DNA of 64,000 nucleotides from Infirmifilum sp. NZ (GTDB lineage Archaea; Thermoproteota; Thermoprotei; Thermofilales; Thermofilaceae). Position 1 is the first letter of the stretch; every line of letters begins with the position of its first letter. Shown here one piece after another: positions 1-7,956 of the stretch. The position numbers and the translations under genes are program-made. Below the pieces are notes generated by a model. That model had not been told where the DNA came from, made no database searches, and saw nothing but the letters and a program-made list of their open reading frames with translations. The stretch lies in contig NZ_CP094288.1 in the NCBI RefSeq assembly GCF_022693705.1, positions 946,443 to 1,010,442 on the forward strand, read 5' to 3'.

Positions 1-299
1 CAGGCATCGATAGGAAGGGGCCGCATCTCATCCAAACAGATCCCGGTGGAACCTACTTGAGATGTAAAGCTAGGGCTATAGGAGCAGGTGCCCAGAAGGC
101 GCTGGATCTCTTCACAAAGGAGTACCACGAAGATATGAAGATAGACGAGGCAGTGCTACTTGCACTGCGGGGTCTGAGGGAGGCCATGGAGGAGGGCTTC
201 ACGGCCGAGAACATAGAGCTAGCCAAAATAGACATATACGAGAAAAGCTTCAAGATATTCAGCCCAAGCGAGGTAAGCGCCCTCATCGCAAAGCTTTAG
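1..299 (+). CDS. psmA: 20S proteasome alpha subunit, C-terminal part (5' end outside window)
   Basis: Subunit of the outer ring of the 20S proteasome, which gates substrate entry. The frame is already open at base 3, and the first residues read [18 protein letters not shown] followed by [12 protein letters not shown], the strongly conserved family segment in which the sheet leads into helix 3. The C-terminal helices follow and the stop is at 297-299. Roughly 98 residues of an expected 240 or so are present; the rest is left of the window. It is the first gene of the conserved archaeal proteasome, SBDS and exosome neighbourhood, which supports the call. An SBDS-directed promoter follows, so the downstream genes need not depend on psmA transcription. 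Confidence 0.95.
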   Translation, partial: GIDRKGPHLIQTDPGGTYLRCKARAIGAGAQKALDLFTKEYHEDMKIDEAVLLALRGLREAMEEGFTAENIELAKIDIYEKSFKIFSPSEVSALIAKL

Positions 300-308
300 G
301 CACACAAG

Positions 309-318
309 TATTTATTTA
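309..318 (+). promoter_or_regulatory. TATA box of the SBDS-exosome operon
   Basis: AT-rich TATTTATTTA lies in the short gap after psmA, about 30-40 nt before the SBDS start at 350. That spacing fits an archaeal TATA box with a short leader. A GAGG stretch shortly before the ATG could act as a weak Shine-Dalgarno. Confidence 0.6.
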
Positions 319-349
319 CAAACCCTGCTTTTGCTTTTTTGAGGCCGTT

Positions 350-1054
350 ATGTCGAAGAAGAAACTAAGCATTGCGAGGCTCGAGAAAGGTGGAAAGAGG
401 TTTGAAATATTCGTCGACGCCGAGAAGGCCTGGGCGCTGAAAAACGGCGAAAAGATCAACGTTAGGGAGGTTGTCGAGGGAGAATTCATTTACTCCGACG
501 CGAAACAAGGGCTAAAGGCTTCAGAAGTTGACCTCAAGAGGGTTTTCGGTACTTTGGATCCCTACGCGATAGCTGAGACTATTATAAAGAAAGGAGAGCT
601 CCTGCTGACAGCCGAACAGCGCCGCGAGCTCATCGAGTCGAAGAGGCGCCAGATAATTGAGTTCCTGTCGCGTAACACGATTGACCCCAGGACGAACACC
701 CCTATTCCCCCCAAGAGAATTGAACTCGCGCTCGAGGAAGCAAAGGTGAGCATCGACCCCTTTAAACCAGTCGAAGTGCAGGTGAATGACGTAATAAAAG
801 CCCTGCGAATGATCCTGCCGCTAAAGGTGGCAAGAGCAATAATGGCTGTTAACATCCCGGCACCCTACGTAGGGAAAGCCCACAGCGCGCTTTCCAAATT
901 CGGCAAAATCCTGCGGGAAAGCTACTCCTCCGACGGCTCGCTGAATGCTGAGCTCGAGATACCTGCCGGGATGCAATCATCTCTCATGGAGCTAGTCGCA
1001 AGCCTCACGAGAGGCCAGGGAGAGGTTAGGTTGCTACGAACAGAGCAGGTGTGA
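350..1054 (+). CDS. sdo1: SBDS / Sdo1 ribosome maturation protein
   Basis: Archaeal orthologue of the Shwachman-Bodian-Diamond protein, which helps release the anti-association factor from 60S/50S subunits during ribosome maturation. At 234 aa it has the family length and three-part layout: an N-terminal FYSH domain (about 1-90, with the [12 protein letters not shown] segment near its end), a central helical domain (about 100-165, with the [17 protein letters not shown] segment) and a C-terminal ferredoxin-like domain. It lies 4 bp upstream of rrp4 in the classic proteasome/exosome superoperon and should be co-transcribed with the exosome genes. Confidence 0.95.
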   Translation: MSKKKLSIARLEKGGKRFEIFVDAEKAWALKNGEKINVREVVEGEFIYSDAKQGLKASEVDLKRVFGTLDPYAIAETIIKKGELLLTAEQRRELIESKRRQIIEFLSRNTIDPRTNTPIPPKRIELALEEAKVSIDPFKPVEVQVNDVIKALRMILPLKVARAIMAVNIPAPYVGKAHSALSKFGKILRESYSSDGSLNAELEIPAGMQSSLMELVASLTRGQGEVRLLRTEQV

Positions 1055-1058
1055 GCAG

Positions 1059-1757
1059 ATGACCTTGTACGTGAAAGACAGGCAAATTGTCATCCCGGGG
1101 GACCCCATCGGCGAGCAGGGTAAATTCAGCATAGAAGGCCACGTGTACCGCGTCAACAAGAAGTTTTTCTCCAAGGTCCTCGGCGTTGTTTACATCGATC
1201 CAGACCGCAAAATTGTGAGGGTCATTCCACTCAAGGGCAAATATATTCCAGTTGAAGGGCACAGAGTCGTCGGGAAGGTCGTCGAGGTGGGACTCACTAA
1301 CTGGATCGTCGACATAAACTCTCCCTATGAGGCCATCCTCCCCGTTAGCGAGGTTACGTCAAAACCAGTTAACATATCTAGAAACGAGCTGGCCAAGATA
1401 CTTGACGAGGGTGATCTTATCCTTGCAAAGGTGGTATCTTTCGATTACACAAAGGACCCTGTCATCAGCATCAAGGAATCCAAACTTGGAAAGATACCCA
1501 AGGGCTCCCTCGTGGAGATAAGCCCTCAGAAGGTTGCCAGGATAATCGGAAGGAAGGGATCCATGGTGTCGCTAATCGAGGAAATGCTAGGAGTAAGGCT
1601 CATCGTCGGCCAGAATGGCAGGATAGTGGTCGTCGGCGATGATCCCTTAAAAGAGGAGATAGCTGTGCTTGCAATAAAGAAGATCGAGGCAGAAGCCCAT
1701 ATAACCGGTCTCACAGATAGAATCAGGGAGTTTATAGAGTCGAGGTTGAGAGAATGA
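1059..1757 (+). CDS. rrp4: Exosome cap subunit Rrp4
   Basis: RNA-binding cap subunit of the archaeal exosome, which threads RNA into the Rrp41-Rrp42 hexamer for phosphorolytic 3'-5' decay. The 232-aa product has an N-terminal domain, an S1 domain (about residues 65-140) and a KH domain whose GxxG loop is visible as IIGRKGSM near residue 162. Its stop overlaps the Rrp41 start in an ATGA (1754-1757), pointing to translational coupling. Gene order rrp4-rrp41-rrp42 is the conserved archaeal arrangement. Confidence 0.96.
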   Translation: MTLYVKDRQIVIPGDPIGEQGKFSIEGHVYRVNKKFFSKVLGVVYIDPDRKIVRVIPLKGKYIPVEGHRVVGKVVEVGLTNWIVDINSPYEAILPVSEVTSKPVNISRNELAKILDEGDLILAKVVSFDYTKDPVISIKESKLGKIPKGSLVEISPQKVARIIGRKGSMVSLIEEMLGVRLIVGQNGRIVVVGDDPLKEEIAVLAIKKIEAEAHITGLTDRIREFIESRLRE

Positions 1758-2500
1758 CAAAGGCGAAAAATGTGAAACTGATCGACGAGAACGGTAGGAG
1801 GACGGATGGTCGCTTACCAGATGAGATGCGGCCGCTGAGGGTTGAAACCGGTGTTTTAAAAAATGCGGACGGCTCCGCATACGTGGAACTAGGAAACAAC
1901 AAGGTTGTTGCCGCCGTCTACGGCCCTCGAGAGGTCACACCTAGACATGAGGCGCTGAGCGATAGGGCTCTTCTGAGGTGCAGGTACGCGATGTTACCCT
2001 TCAGCGTCGCGGATAGGAAGAGCCCTCAACCTACGCGCCGCGAGATAGAGCTTTCAAAGGTCATTCGCGAGGCTCTTGCACCGGCAATTTTCCTCAATGA
2101 GTATCCAAGGACCGCGATTGATGTTTTCATCAACGTATTGGAGGCTGACGGCGGCACGAGGACAGCCAGCATTATTGCTGCTTCAGTGGCGCTGGCTGAC
2201 GCCGGGATAGCTATGAGAGATCTTGTCGCGGCTATTGCTGTTGGAAAAATCGGCGACATCCTCGTGCTCGACATCAACGGCCTCGAGGATCAGTACGGTG
2301 ACGGCGATATGCCTATCGCTATGATGCCGAAAGTGGGAGAAATTACCCTCATACAGGCCGATGGTGTATACAGCCCGCAGGAGGTTGAGCAGGCTGTGGC
2401 CATGGCCTCGAGAGCGATCAAGAGAATCTACGAAGAGCAGGTTAAGGCGCTTAAAAGTAAATATGAGGCTGTAAGACTAGAGGTGGGGAAAGATGAGTGA
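1754..2500 (+). CDS. rrp41: Exosome catalytic subunit Rrp41 (RNase PH family)
   Basis: Catalytic phosphorolytic subunit of the exosome ring. The 248-aa protein has the RNase PH fold with the phosphate-binding segment LEADGGTRTASI near residue 129 and the acidic active-site motif GDGDMP near residue 182, so it should be active, unlike its partner Rrp42. The N-terminal RRTDGRLPDEMRPL stretch is a family hallmark. It overlaps both neighbours (rrp4 by 4 nt and rrp42 by 8 nt), so the three exosome proteins are probably made in coupled stoichiometry. Confidence 0.97.
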   Translation: MTKAKNVKLIDENGRRTDGRLPDEMRPLRVETGVLKNADGSAYVELGNNKVVAAVYGPREVTPRHEALSDRALLRCRYAMLPFSVADRKSPQPTRREIELSKVIREALAPAIFLNEYPRTAIDVFINVLEADGGTRTASIIAASVALADAGIAMRDLVAAIAVGKIGDILVLDINGLEDQYGDGDMPIAMMPKVGEITLIQADGVYSPQEVEQAVAMASRAIKRIYEEQVKALKSKYEAVRLEVGKDE

Positions 2501-3323
2501 TGCTGTTTCAAGGCTGAGGATTCTGCCGGTTGTTAAAAAAGAGCTGCTGGTAGCTTCGCTTAGGAAAGGGGTGCGGCTTGACGGCCGAAAACCCGAGGAG
2601 ATTAGACAATTGAGCCTAGAAAACGGCGTGATTACCAAGGCTGAAGGTTCCTCTATAGCCAGGCTTGGCGACACGAAAGTCATAGCCGGAGTGAAGTTGA
2701 GCATAGGGAATCCCTTTAGCGATACTCCTGATGAGGGAGTGTTGATAGTCAACGCTGAACTTTCACCACTTGCTTCACCCCTCTTCGAGCCTGGGCCCCC
2801 GGGAGAAGAAGACATTGAGCTGGCAAGAGTTATTGACAGAGGGCTTAGAAGCGCGGGAGTGATAGAGCTATCAAAGCTGGCGATAATACCGGGCTCTAAG
2901 GTTTGGTCCGTATTCATAGATATTTATCCCTTGGACCACGCCGGGAACATACTCGACGCTGCAGGTTTAGCCGCGATGAGTGCTCTTCTCAATGCAAAGA
3001 TCCCAAAGACCAATGTCGAGAACGGGAGAATATCCATTCTCGACGAAAAGATCCCGTTACCTGTAAAAAGCAGAGTCGTGTTCGTAACGGTTGCTAAGAT
3101 AGGAGAGTACCTTGTTGTCGACCCGTCGCTGGAGGAGGAAATAGCCAGTGACACGAAGATTACATTCAGCATAACAGAGGACGGGAAAATATGCGCTATT
3201 CAAAAGAGCGGCGAAGGTTCCTTGAAGCCGAGCGAACTGCTCAAAGCCAGAGACCTAGCTCTGGAGGCAGCAAAGAAACTGTTTCCATTGCTTCCGCCTT
3301 TACCGGTTCAACAGTCTGCATAA
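2493..3323 (+). CDS. rrp42: Exosome non-catalytic ring subunit Rrp42
   Basis: RNase PH-fold subunit that alternates with Rrp41 in the hexameric ring and contributes RNA binding rather than catalysis. The 276-aa length is that of archaeal Rrp42, longer than Rrp41, and the conserved RLDGRKPEEIR N-terminal motif is present. The acidic catalytic cluster seen in Rrp41 is not found at the equivalent place. It ends the exosome operon and is followed by an unusual 450-nt stretch before rpl37ae. Confidence 0.96.
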   Translation: MSDAVSRLRILPVVKKELLVASLRKGVRLDGRKPEEIRQLSLENGVITKAEGSSIARLGDTKVIAGVKLSIGNPFSDTPDEGVLIVNAELSPLASPLFEPGPPGEEDIELARVIDRGLRSAGVIELSKLAIIPGSKVWSVFIDIYPLDHAGNILDAAGLAAMSALLNAKIPKTNVENGRISILDEKIPLPVKSRVVFVTVAKIGEYLVVDPSLEEEIASDTKITFSITEDGKICAIQKSGEGSLKPSELLKARDLALEAAKKLFPLLPPLPVQQSA

Positions 3324-3564
3324 GTAGCATCTCTTTTTCCGGTCCCCACTTATGCTTACCTCAATCTTTCCTTCTTGTCCAGCGCTGGCACAGATTATCT
3401 CCGAGCGCGAAGCATTGGCGTGGCCTAGTCGAGCACAGCTTACGTGGCTCATAACCCCCTCTCGCGCTTAGCGGCGATAGTCGAGATATGCGCCGAGGTC
3501 TGGGACTGCGTGATGGGGCGGCTGCCGAGACGCCGGGCAAAGCCCCGCCGCAGACCCAAGCAAG

Positions 3565-3667
3565 CTGGCAGGGCAGGCCGAAGACGCGGAGCCCATGAAC
3601 ACCCGACATGGGGCCTCGGATAAGTGAAGAGGTGGATGAGCCGGGCGCGAGTCCCATGGCATCCTAA
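3565..3667 (+). pseudogene. Decayed protein-coding remnant, copy A (frameshifted)
   Basis: About 80 percent identical at the DNA level to 44853-44960. In both copies the plus strand reads LAG-Q/R-AE-D/G-AEPMN and then ISE-E/G-VDEPGA up to a TAA. Copy A has one extra base between about 3605 and 3615 that breaks the frame. Conservation at the peptide level suggests a coding origin rather than an RNA gene. The proline-rich tail resembles C-terminal tails of archaeal TnpB (IS200/IS605 OrfB) proteins, but that link is from memory and unproven. Confidence 0.45.
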
Positions 3668-3729
3668 AGCCAATGTAGGGATCATGGGAAAAGTCACGGA
3701 ACTCGCGAAGAGAGAAAAGGAAGAGCATA

Positions 3730-3740
3730 AAGAATTTATT
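3730..3740 (+). promoter_or_regulatory. TATA box of rpl37ae
   Basis: AGAATTTATTG lies about 35-44 nt before the ATG at 3774, giving a leader of roughly 10-12 nt. It indicates that rpl37ae is transcribed independently of the exosome operon here. Confidence 0.55.
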
Positions 3741-3773
3741 GAGAGATAGGATTCGGCGTGTGGTGTTTAAGCT

Positions 3774-4052
3774 ATGGGTAAGCACACGAAAGTGGTCGGA
3801 AGGGCTGGCAGGTTCGGAGCCCGCTATGGATCCACGCTTAGGAAGAAAGTCGCAGCCATCGAGCACAAGATGAAGGCCAAGCACAGGTGCCCACGTTGCC
3901 AGAGCGTTGGCACTCTCAAAAGAATTAGCGTCGGCATATGGTCGTGCAAAAAGTGCGGTTACACATTCGCGGGTGGCGCCTACCTGCCTAGGACAGAGGC
4001 TGGCCGCACTTTCGCACCTGAGGAGCTGAAGGCGCTAGGATTGAAAGGATAG
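3774..4052 (+). CDS. rpl37ae: Ribosomal protein eL43 (L37Ae)
   Basis: Zinc-binding large-subunit ribosomal protein. The 92-aa product has the basic N-terminus ([17 protein letters not shown]) and a four-cysteine zinc ribbon with Cys39/Cys42 and Cys58/Cys61, exactly as in the eL43 family. It belongs to the exosome neighbourhood but is separated from rrp42 by the scar region and has its own TATA box. Its last 18 nt overlap the 3' end of the convergent ksgA gene. Confidence 0.96.
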   Translation: MGKHTKVVGRAGRFGARYGSTLRKKVAAIEHKMKAKHRCPRCQSVGTLKRISVGIWSCKKCGYTFAGGAYLPRTEAGRTFAPEELKALGLKG

Positions 4053-4832
4053 GTGCTTAACGATTTTGACAAAATCCCAGGGAGAGGTCTCATAAACCCT
4101 TTTATCAGGGTCTATTCCCGCCTGTGAGAGTATCTCCCGCGCCTGCTCCTTGCTGATGCCCAAACCTATCGACAGCCCTGTTTGAAGCTTTTTCCTCCTG
4201 TAAGGAAATACTTTTTGAGTAAACGCTTCAAGGTGCTCTAGGAAGCTTGGGGGAAACATCCTGGTTGGAACCATCCTAACCACCATTGTTTCCACCTTGG
4301 GCCTTGGAACGTAGGCTCGGCTCGGGATTATAAACAGCTCATCGATGCTGAAGCACAGTTGCGCCACAATCGAGAGCCTGCCGTAATTCCTCGACATTGG
4401 CTGAGCCAGCAACCTCTCCCCGACTTCCCGCTGCACACCGAGAATAGCGTACTCCAGGGCCTCATCCCTGCATAACAAGAGCACTATCTCTGACGATAAG
4501 TTAAATGGAGTGTTGGACACCACAACGTGCCTGCTCCTACTCAGCGCGAGTTTGGTGGCGTCTGATAAAACTATGTCGGCGTTACCTACCTCTTTTACAC
4601 ACTCTTTTAGGAGAAACACCATGTTAGGGTCTATTTCGCTACAAAAAACGTACTCCACTCGTTTTGCTAGCTTCAAGGTTAAGCTACCTAGCCCGCAACC
4701 TATCTCATACACTACTCGCGCTTCGCCCACCGCGTCGGTAAACAGCTCTATGTACCGCTCATCCACCAATATATGCTGCCCTAGACGCTTACGCAGGTGG
4801 AGTTGCTTTAAGTTCCTCCAACACTCGGACAC
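4035..4832 (-). CDS. ksgA: 16S rRNA adenine-N6,N6-dimethyltransferase KsgA/Dim1
   Basis: SAM-dependent enzyme that dimethylates the two adjacent adenines near the 3' end of 16S rRNA late in 30S assembly. The 265-aa product has RLGQHILVD at the N-terminus, the SAM-binding [10 protein letters not shown] around residue 43, and a catalytic motif that reads NTPF (about 106-109) where the family usually has NLPY or NIPY. The C-terminal helical domain is complete. The variant active-site motif is worth checking but the overall match is clear. It converges with and overlaps rpl37ae by 18 nt. Confidence 0.92.
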   Translation of the reverse strand: MSECWRNLKQLHLRKRLGQHILVDERYIELFTDAVGEARVVYEIGCGLGSLTLKLAKRVEYVFCSEIDPNMVFLLKECVKEVGNADIVLSDATKLALSRSRHVVVSNTPFNLSSEIVLLLCRDEALEYAILGVQREVGERLLAQPMSRNYGRLSIVAQLCFSIDELFIIPSRAYVPRPKVETMVVRMVPTRMFPPSFLEHLEAFTQKVFPYRRKKLQTGLSIGLGISKEQAREILSQAGIDPDKRVYETSPWDFVKIVKHLSFQS

Positions 4833-4887
4833 AGCATGCCTTCCTCCCGCTCATTATTCGAGGCAATATCAAGCTTTCGACTGGAGG

Positions 4888-4963
4888 GGCCCGGGCCGAG
4901 ATTTGAACTCGGGTTCACCGGCTCCACAGGCCGGCGTGTTAACCAGGCTACACCACCCGGGCC
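4888..4963 (-). tRNA. tRNA-His(GTG)
   Basis: On the minus strand the acceptor GCCCGGG pairs with CCCGGGC. The anticodon arm is CCGGC-CTGTGGA-GCCGG, which gives anticodon GTG. The T arm has TTCAAAT. The base before the acceptor is G and the discriminator is C, the G-1:C73 identity pair of tRNA-His. No intron and no encoded CCA. Confidence 0.95.
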
Positions 4964-5238
4964 TCAGCTACTCAGATTTGTACTTGGCACGGCTCTTTTT
5001 AAGTTTTCCCTCGTTTATTCTCGTGCTCAACTCACAGCTAATCTTGCTGCAAACTGGACCGGGGGAGTGTAAGCTAGTGGTCGAGCAGTACATGTGAACT
5101 TCTCATTTTCTGCTCACATCGCCCTCTTAACTCCTCATCATCCCTGCTCGGCCCGCGGACCGCTTACCGGGTATTGCGCTTGGTGCGGCAACGTGTACCT
5201 GAGTTTCGGGAAAAGCTAAAAAGCACAATTGCTACGAG

Positions 5239-5790
5239 GTGGGTGTGCAGCCTCAGCGCGTGCTCGTGCTTCGTGAAGAGGGGCGAGCGATGCTCGCGTA
5301 CGGTTGGGGGTTCATGATATTTGAAGACCCTCCTGATTCCGTGAGAACGCTGTTTAATCTGAGCAGGATGGTGGGGATGGGCGGTAAGCCCTTTATAATC
5401 ACAGTCGGCGACGTCGTTTCCAGCAACTTCGGGACCTACGCGTACACTAATGTGGCGATAGTTGACGGAAAGACTCGCCGTAGAGTGGAACTGGGGGGAC
5501 CCGGGATCGAGGCTGAGTATAAGTGCAGGAACAGCCCTGGAACGATAACCCCTGAGTGCTACAGCGCGGTGAGCCAGGCTGTTAGGTTAACGCCCGCTGA
5601 AGGCAGAGCGAGAGTTGCCGTGGAGGGGGAGGAGGATCTCCTGTCGCTTGTGGCCATAAGAGAGTGCAGACTTAACGCGGGCTGGGTTGTCTACGGGCAC
5701 TGGAAAGGATTCGTCTGCGCTATCCCGTGCACACCGTTTTTCAAGAGATTAGCCGAGGTACTTCTCGAGACCTACTTCGAGCAGCACTGA
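5239..5790 (+). CDS. GTP-dependent dephospho-CoA kinase (DUF359 family)
   Basis: Archaeal enzyme that phosphorylates dephospho-CoA to CoA with GTP, the last CoA step, unrelated to bacterial CoaE. The 183-aa product contains the DUF359 hallmarks VGDVVSSN and VDGKTRR in the first half, then NSPGTIT, then VEGEEDLLSL, and a late GHWKGFVCA segment. GTG start at 5239; an AAGCTAAAAAGC TATA-like box ends about 18 nt upstream, consistent with leaderless transcription. Its last 42 nt overlap the convergent TFB-like gene. Coenzyme A synthesis also appears at 23269 (coaD). Confidence 0.87.
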   Translation: MGVQPQRVLVLREEGRAMLAYGWGFMIFEDPPDSVRTLFNLSRMVGMGGKPFIITVGDVVSSNFGTYAYTNVAIVDGKTRRRVELGGPGIEAEYKCRNSPGTITPECYSAVSQAVRLTPAEGRARVAVEGEEDLLSLVAIRECRLNAGWVVYGHWKGFVCAIPCTPFFKRLAEVLLETYFEQH

Positions 5791-6549
5791 TGTAACAAAA
5801 TCCACGTTGCTGCGCAGCGACGAGTAGGGCACGCGGAGCGACTTCGCGAAGTAGTAGAGGTCTCTTTCCACGCCAAGCTTTCGTAGCACTATAACGGCTA
5901 CTGCGGCGGCAACGTTCCTCCTACTCCTCCCCACAGCGTACCTCCTGATGCGGGAAAGTATTAGTTTTGCATGCTTTTTGACAACTTCCCGCAGGTTTGG
6001 GTCAGCGATGTTTCCCATCAAGCCGTCGAGGTCGGCATCCCACTCGCTGGAGATTAGCCCAAACTGTCGGGCGAAGGGTAAGAGGTGAAGCACGTCTCGA
6101 ACCCTCAGCTTTAAACCCTGAGCGCGAAGCGTCTTAACGAAGTCTCGCAGGTTCACCGACGGGTTGCGCCTCTTTGACTCCAGGTAGAGCAAAAGCGCCA
6201 GGATAGCGGTCTTCCTAAATCCCGCATCTTTCTGTCTACTAAGGAAGATGGTGAAGCGCTTATAATCCTCCAGGATCCTTTTTCTCGCATCGGGACTGAG
6301 GTTGAGAGCGCTCGAGACCTTGCTGAGAATTCTCCAGAGCCTGTAGTCCTCGAGTTGGCCTGTAATGATGAGGTTCAGCCTTTCCAGGTGAAAATCCTCG
6401 CTGCGAGACCTCCTGTGTGTAACTATTTCATGCTCGGGAACCGTGGAGTCCAGGCTTATCTCGACCACAAGGCCGCACTGGGAGCAAACGTAGTAGCCCC
6501 TCGGGTCCAAGACAACCTCTCCGCCGCAGACCTCGCACTTCATGTGCAT
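5749..6549 (-). CDS. Divergent transcription initiation factor B (TFB paralogue)
   Basis: TFIIB-like protein that would bridge TBP/TATA complexes and RNA polymerase. The 266 aa start with a zinc ribbon (Cys5/Cys8, Cys22/Cys25), followed by a basic linker and two cyclin-like repeats ending in a helical C-terminus (the RRNVAAAVAVIVLRKLGV segment belongs to the second repeat). The usual B-reader sequence around GPEWR is not visible, and the protein is shorter than standard TFBs of about 300 aa. It is therefore probably an alternative or specialised TFB rather than the main factor. It converges with the dephospho-CoA kinase gene and overlaps it by 42 nt. Confidence 0.8.
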   Translation of the reverse strand: MHMKCEVCGGEVVLDPRGYYVCSQCGLVVEISLDSTVPEHEIVTHRRSRSEDFHLERLNLIITGQLEDYRLWRILSKVSSALNLSPDARKRILEDYKRFTIFLSRQKDAGFRKTAILALLLYLESKRRNPSVNLRDFVKTLRAQGLKLRVRDVLHLLPFARQFGLISSEWDADLDGLMGNIADPNLREVVKKHAKLILSRIRRYAVGRSRRNVAAAVAVIVLRKLGVERDLYYFAKSLRVPYSSLRSNVDFVTSVLLEVGLEKYLG

Positions 6550-6722
6550 AACGGCTGTTTAGGGATTGAAATATAATGGGGGCTGATTCGAGGAGGGGGT
6601 GTTAAACTACTATAAAAAATTTCCGTACAGGCTCAAAGATAGAGCCCCTTATTCGCAAGTTACCGCAAACTGTGTAGTGCCAGTCGGCTTAGAGCCGGCT
6701 CTGAAGAGTAGATTAGCAGTAG

Positions 6723-6956
6723 CTATACTTCAACAACAGGCATTGTTAATGTTCTTTTAACCCCCGGCAGCATGCGTATTCTGGTGAGGATAACCTCCCG
6801 TATCTCTTTTTCATCGCTACCTGCAATCTTCACGATTATATCGTAGACACCGTAGAGGAGGTTTGCCTCAACTACACCTGGCACCTTTTTCAGCTCCTCT
6901 ATCACCGCGCGCTCTTTACCAATATCACAGTTTATCAGAACATAAGCCGTAGGCAT
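6723..6956 (-). CDS. Stand-alone Lrp/AsnC ligand-binding (RAM) domain protein
   Basis: The 77-aa product is a complete RAM domain (beta-alpha-beta-beta-alpha-beta; VLINCDIGKERAVIEELKK at the start, LYGVYDIIVKI in the middle) without the helix-turn-helix found in full Lrp/AsnC regulators. Such proteins bind amino acids or small effectors and may modulate full-length family members by mixed oligomers. A TTCTTAAATAGC box about 25-30 nt upstream of the ATG supports a leaderless transcript. A hairpin downstream (about 6680-6697, AGTCGGC with GCCGGCT) could mark the transcript end. Confidence 0.85.
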   Translation of the reverse strand: MPTAYVLINCDIGKERAVIEELKKVPGVVEANLLYGVYDIIVKIAGSDEKEIREVILTRIRMLPGVKRTLTMPVVEV

Positions 6957-7297
6957 TAATTAAATTAATCTGCAAGGTGCTATTTAAGAATTTTCGCATA
7001 AAGAAGCTAAGTGCTTGTGTCTGCTCCTGAACCTGAGAAGGTACAGAGACGGTCTGCCTCTGATTGCGCAGAGGAGCTACACGAGCCATGACAGTCTGTT
7101 ACACCCACATGTATCGTCTCATTACCTATCCCCTGCTCAACTCACTTTAAACCGCAGGGAGCCAAAGCTCCAGAAAATCTCAAAGAGAGTTCCAAAGGGG
7201 GAGTATGTGTGCACCGAGAATACATAGTTTAACTCTTTAGCGGGCAAATCTAGGGAGGAGAAAGAATAAATATTGAGACAAAGTAGGGATCATAGTA
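6957..7297. other. Intergenic stretch, no gene recognised
   Basis: About 340 nt between the divergent RAM-domain gene and tRNA-Gly. It holds the RAM gene promoter (about 6980-6990) on the left and the tRNA-Gly promoter on the right. No supported ORF or RNA family is seen in the middle. Confidence 0.5.
7264..7274 (+). promoter_or_regulatory. TATA box of tRNA-Gly
   Basis: GAATAAATATT is centred about 29 nt before the first base of the mature tRNA, the usual archaeal spacing for a stable RNA promoter. Confidence 0.55.
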
Positions 7298-7371
7298 GCG
7301 GCCGTGGTCTAGTCTGGAAGGATGGCGGCCTTCCACGCCGCAGATCCCGGGTTCAAATCCCGGCGGCCGCA
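7298..7371 (+). tRNA. tRNA-Gly(TCC)
   Basis: Acceptor GCGGCCG pairs with CGGCCGC, and the T arm is CCGGG-TTCAAAT-CCCGG. The anticodon arm is GCGGC-CTTCCAC-GCCGC, giving anticodon TCC with U33. Discriminator A. No intron and no encoded CCA. Confidence 0.94.
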
Positions 7372-7413
7372 CTTTCAGGTCGACCCGCTTTCCCACATTC
7401 AACCGCTTTCGAG

Positions 7414-7941
7414 CTATACCAGGCCAGCCAGCTTGTAAAGCCTATGAACTCTTTCTTCTCCTTTGATTGCGTCGATGACCTCAGCTGTCTGCACCGGAAC
7501 GAGGGCGCGCCATGCTGGGTTCCGCTGAGCCATAAGCTGCCTTATCCTCGTCCCGGAGTACTTCTCCCTCTCGAAAAAGGGTATTTCTTCCACAGGAATC
7601 CCCGACGCCTCCAGCAACATCCGTGAGAGCTCGTCGTTCGTGTAAGCTACTTGAAAGCTAGGGGAAAACGTCCTTACGTTGCACACCCACCTGGAGTGCT
7701 CCGAAATCGTGTCTGGAATCATGGTGACTATAACCCTTTCGATCATGCCTGAACCCCTGAGGGTGCTCCAGATCATGAGCGCCCTTTCCCCGGCGGTGAA
7801 GGGGTTCCTTGGCTCGAAGCTTGTCTGAGCGCTACCTATCCCGACTATCACTTCATCCTCGCGGGAGAGTATCCACTCTATTGCTTTATAGTGGCCTAGA
7901 TGGAATGGCTGAAAACGCCCGATGTAAAGAGCTCTCCTCAA
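7414..7941 (-). CDS. nadM: Nicotinamide-nucleotide adenylyltransferase, archaeal NadM type
   Basis: Makes NAD from NMN and ATP. The 175-aa nucleotidyltransferase has GRFQPFHLGH at residues 8-17 (the HxGH active-site motif) and the second nucleotide-binding motif YSGTRIR near residue 128. TTG start at 7941, chosen because a strong Shine-Dalgarno (GGAGGGGGT) lies a few bases upstream and the family N-terminus fits. It sits 15 nt downstream of reverse gyrase on the same strand, so it is probably the second gene of that transcript. Confidence 0.95.
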   Translation of the reverse strand: MRRALYIGRFQPFHLGHYKAIEWILSREDEVIVGIGSAQTSFEPRNPFTAGERALMIWSTLRGSGMIERVIVTMIPDTISEHSRWVCNVRTFSPSFQVAYTNDELSRMLLEASGIPVEEIPFFEREKYSGTRIRQLMAQRNPAWRALVPVQTAEVIDAIKGEERVHRLYKLAGLV

Positions 7942-7956
7942 GTAGACCCCCTCCTT

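Larger units (their letters stand above)
3324..3773. other. 450-nt intergenic stretch with a decayed coding remnant
   Basis: No intact gene. The stretch is GC-rich from about 3400 to 3660, contains the remnant annotated separately at 3565-3667, and ends with the rpl37ae promoter. Upstream of the remnant, inverted segments such as GGTCTG/CAGACC (about 3497-3556) can pair, but I recognise no known RNA family. In many crenarchaea rrp42 and rpl37ae are adjacent, so this may be an insertion scar. Confidence 0.6.

Noticed and set aside
3410..3670. Riboswitch or known structured RNA (fluoride, SRP, RNase P) near remnant A
   Set aside because: The core motifs of those RNAs are absent, the real SRP and RNase P RNAs are at 27.8-28.5 kb, and the repeat is conserved at the peptide level.
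4510..5097. Plus-strand open frame of 195 codons
   Set aside because: It runs antisense through ksgA and across tRNA-His; a protein gene there is implausible.
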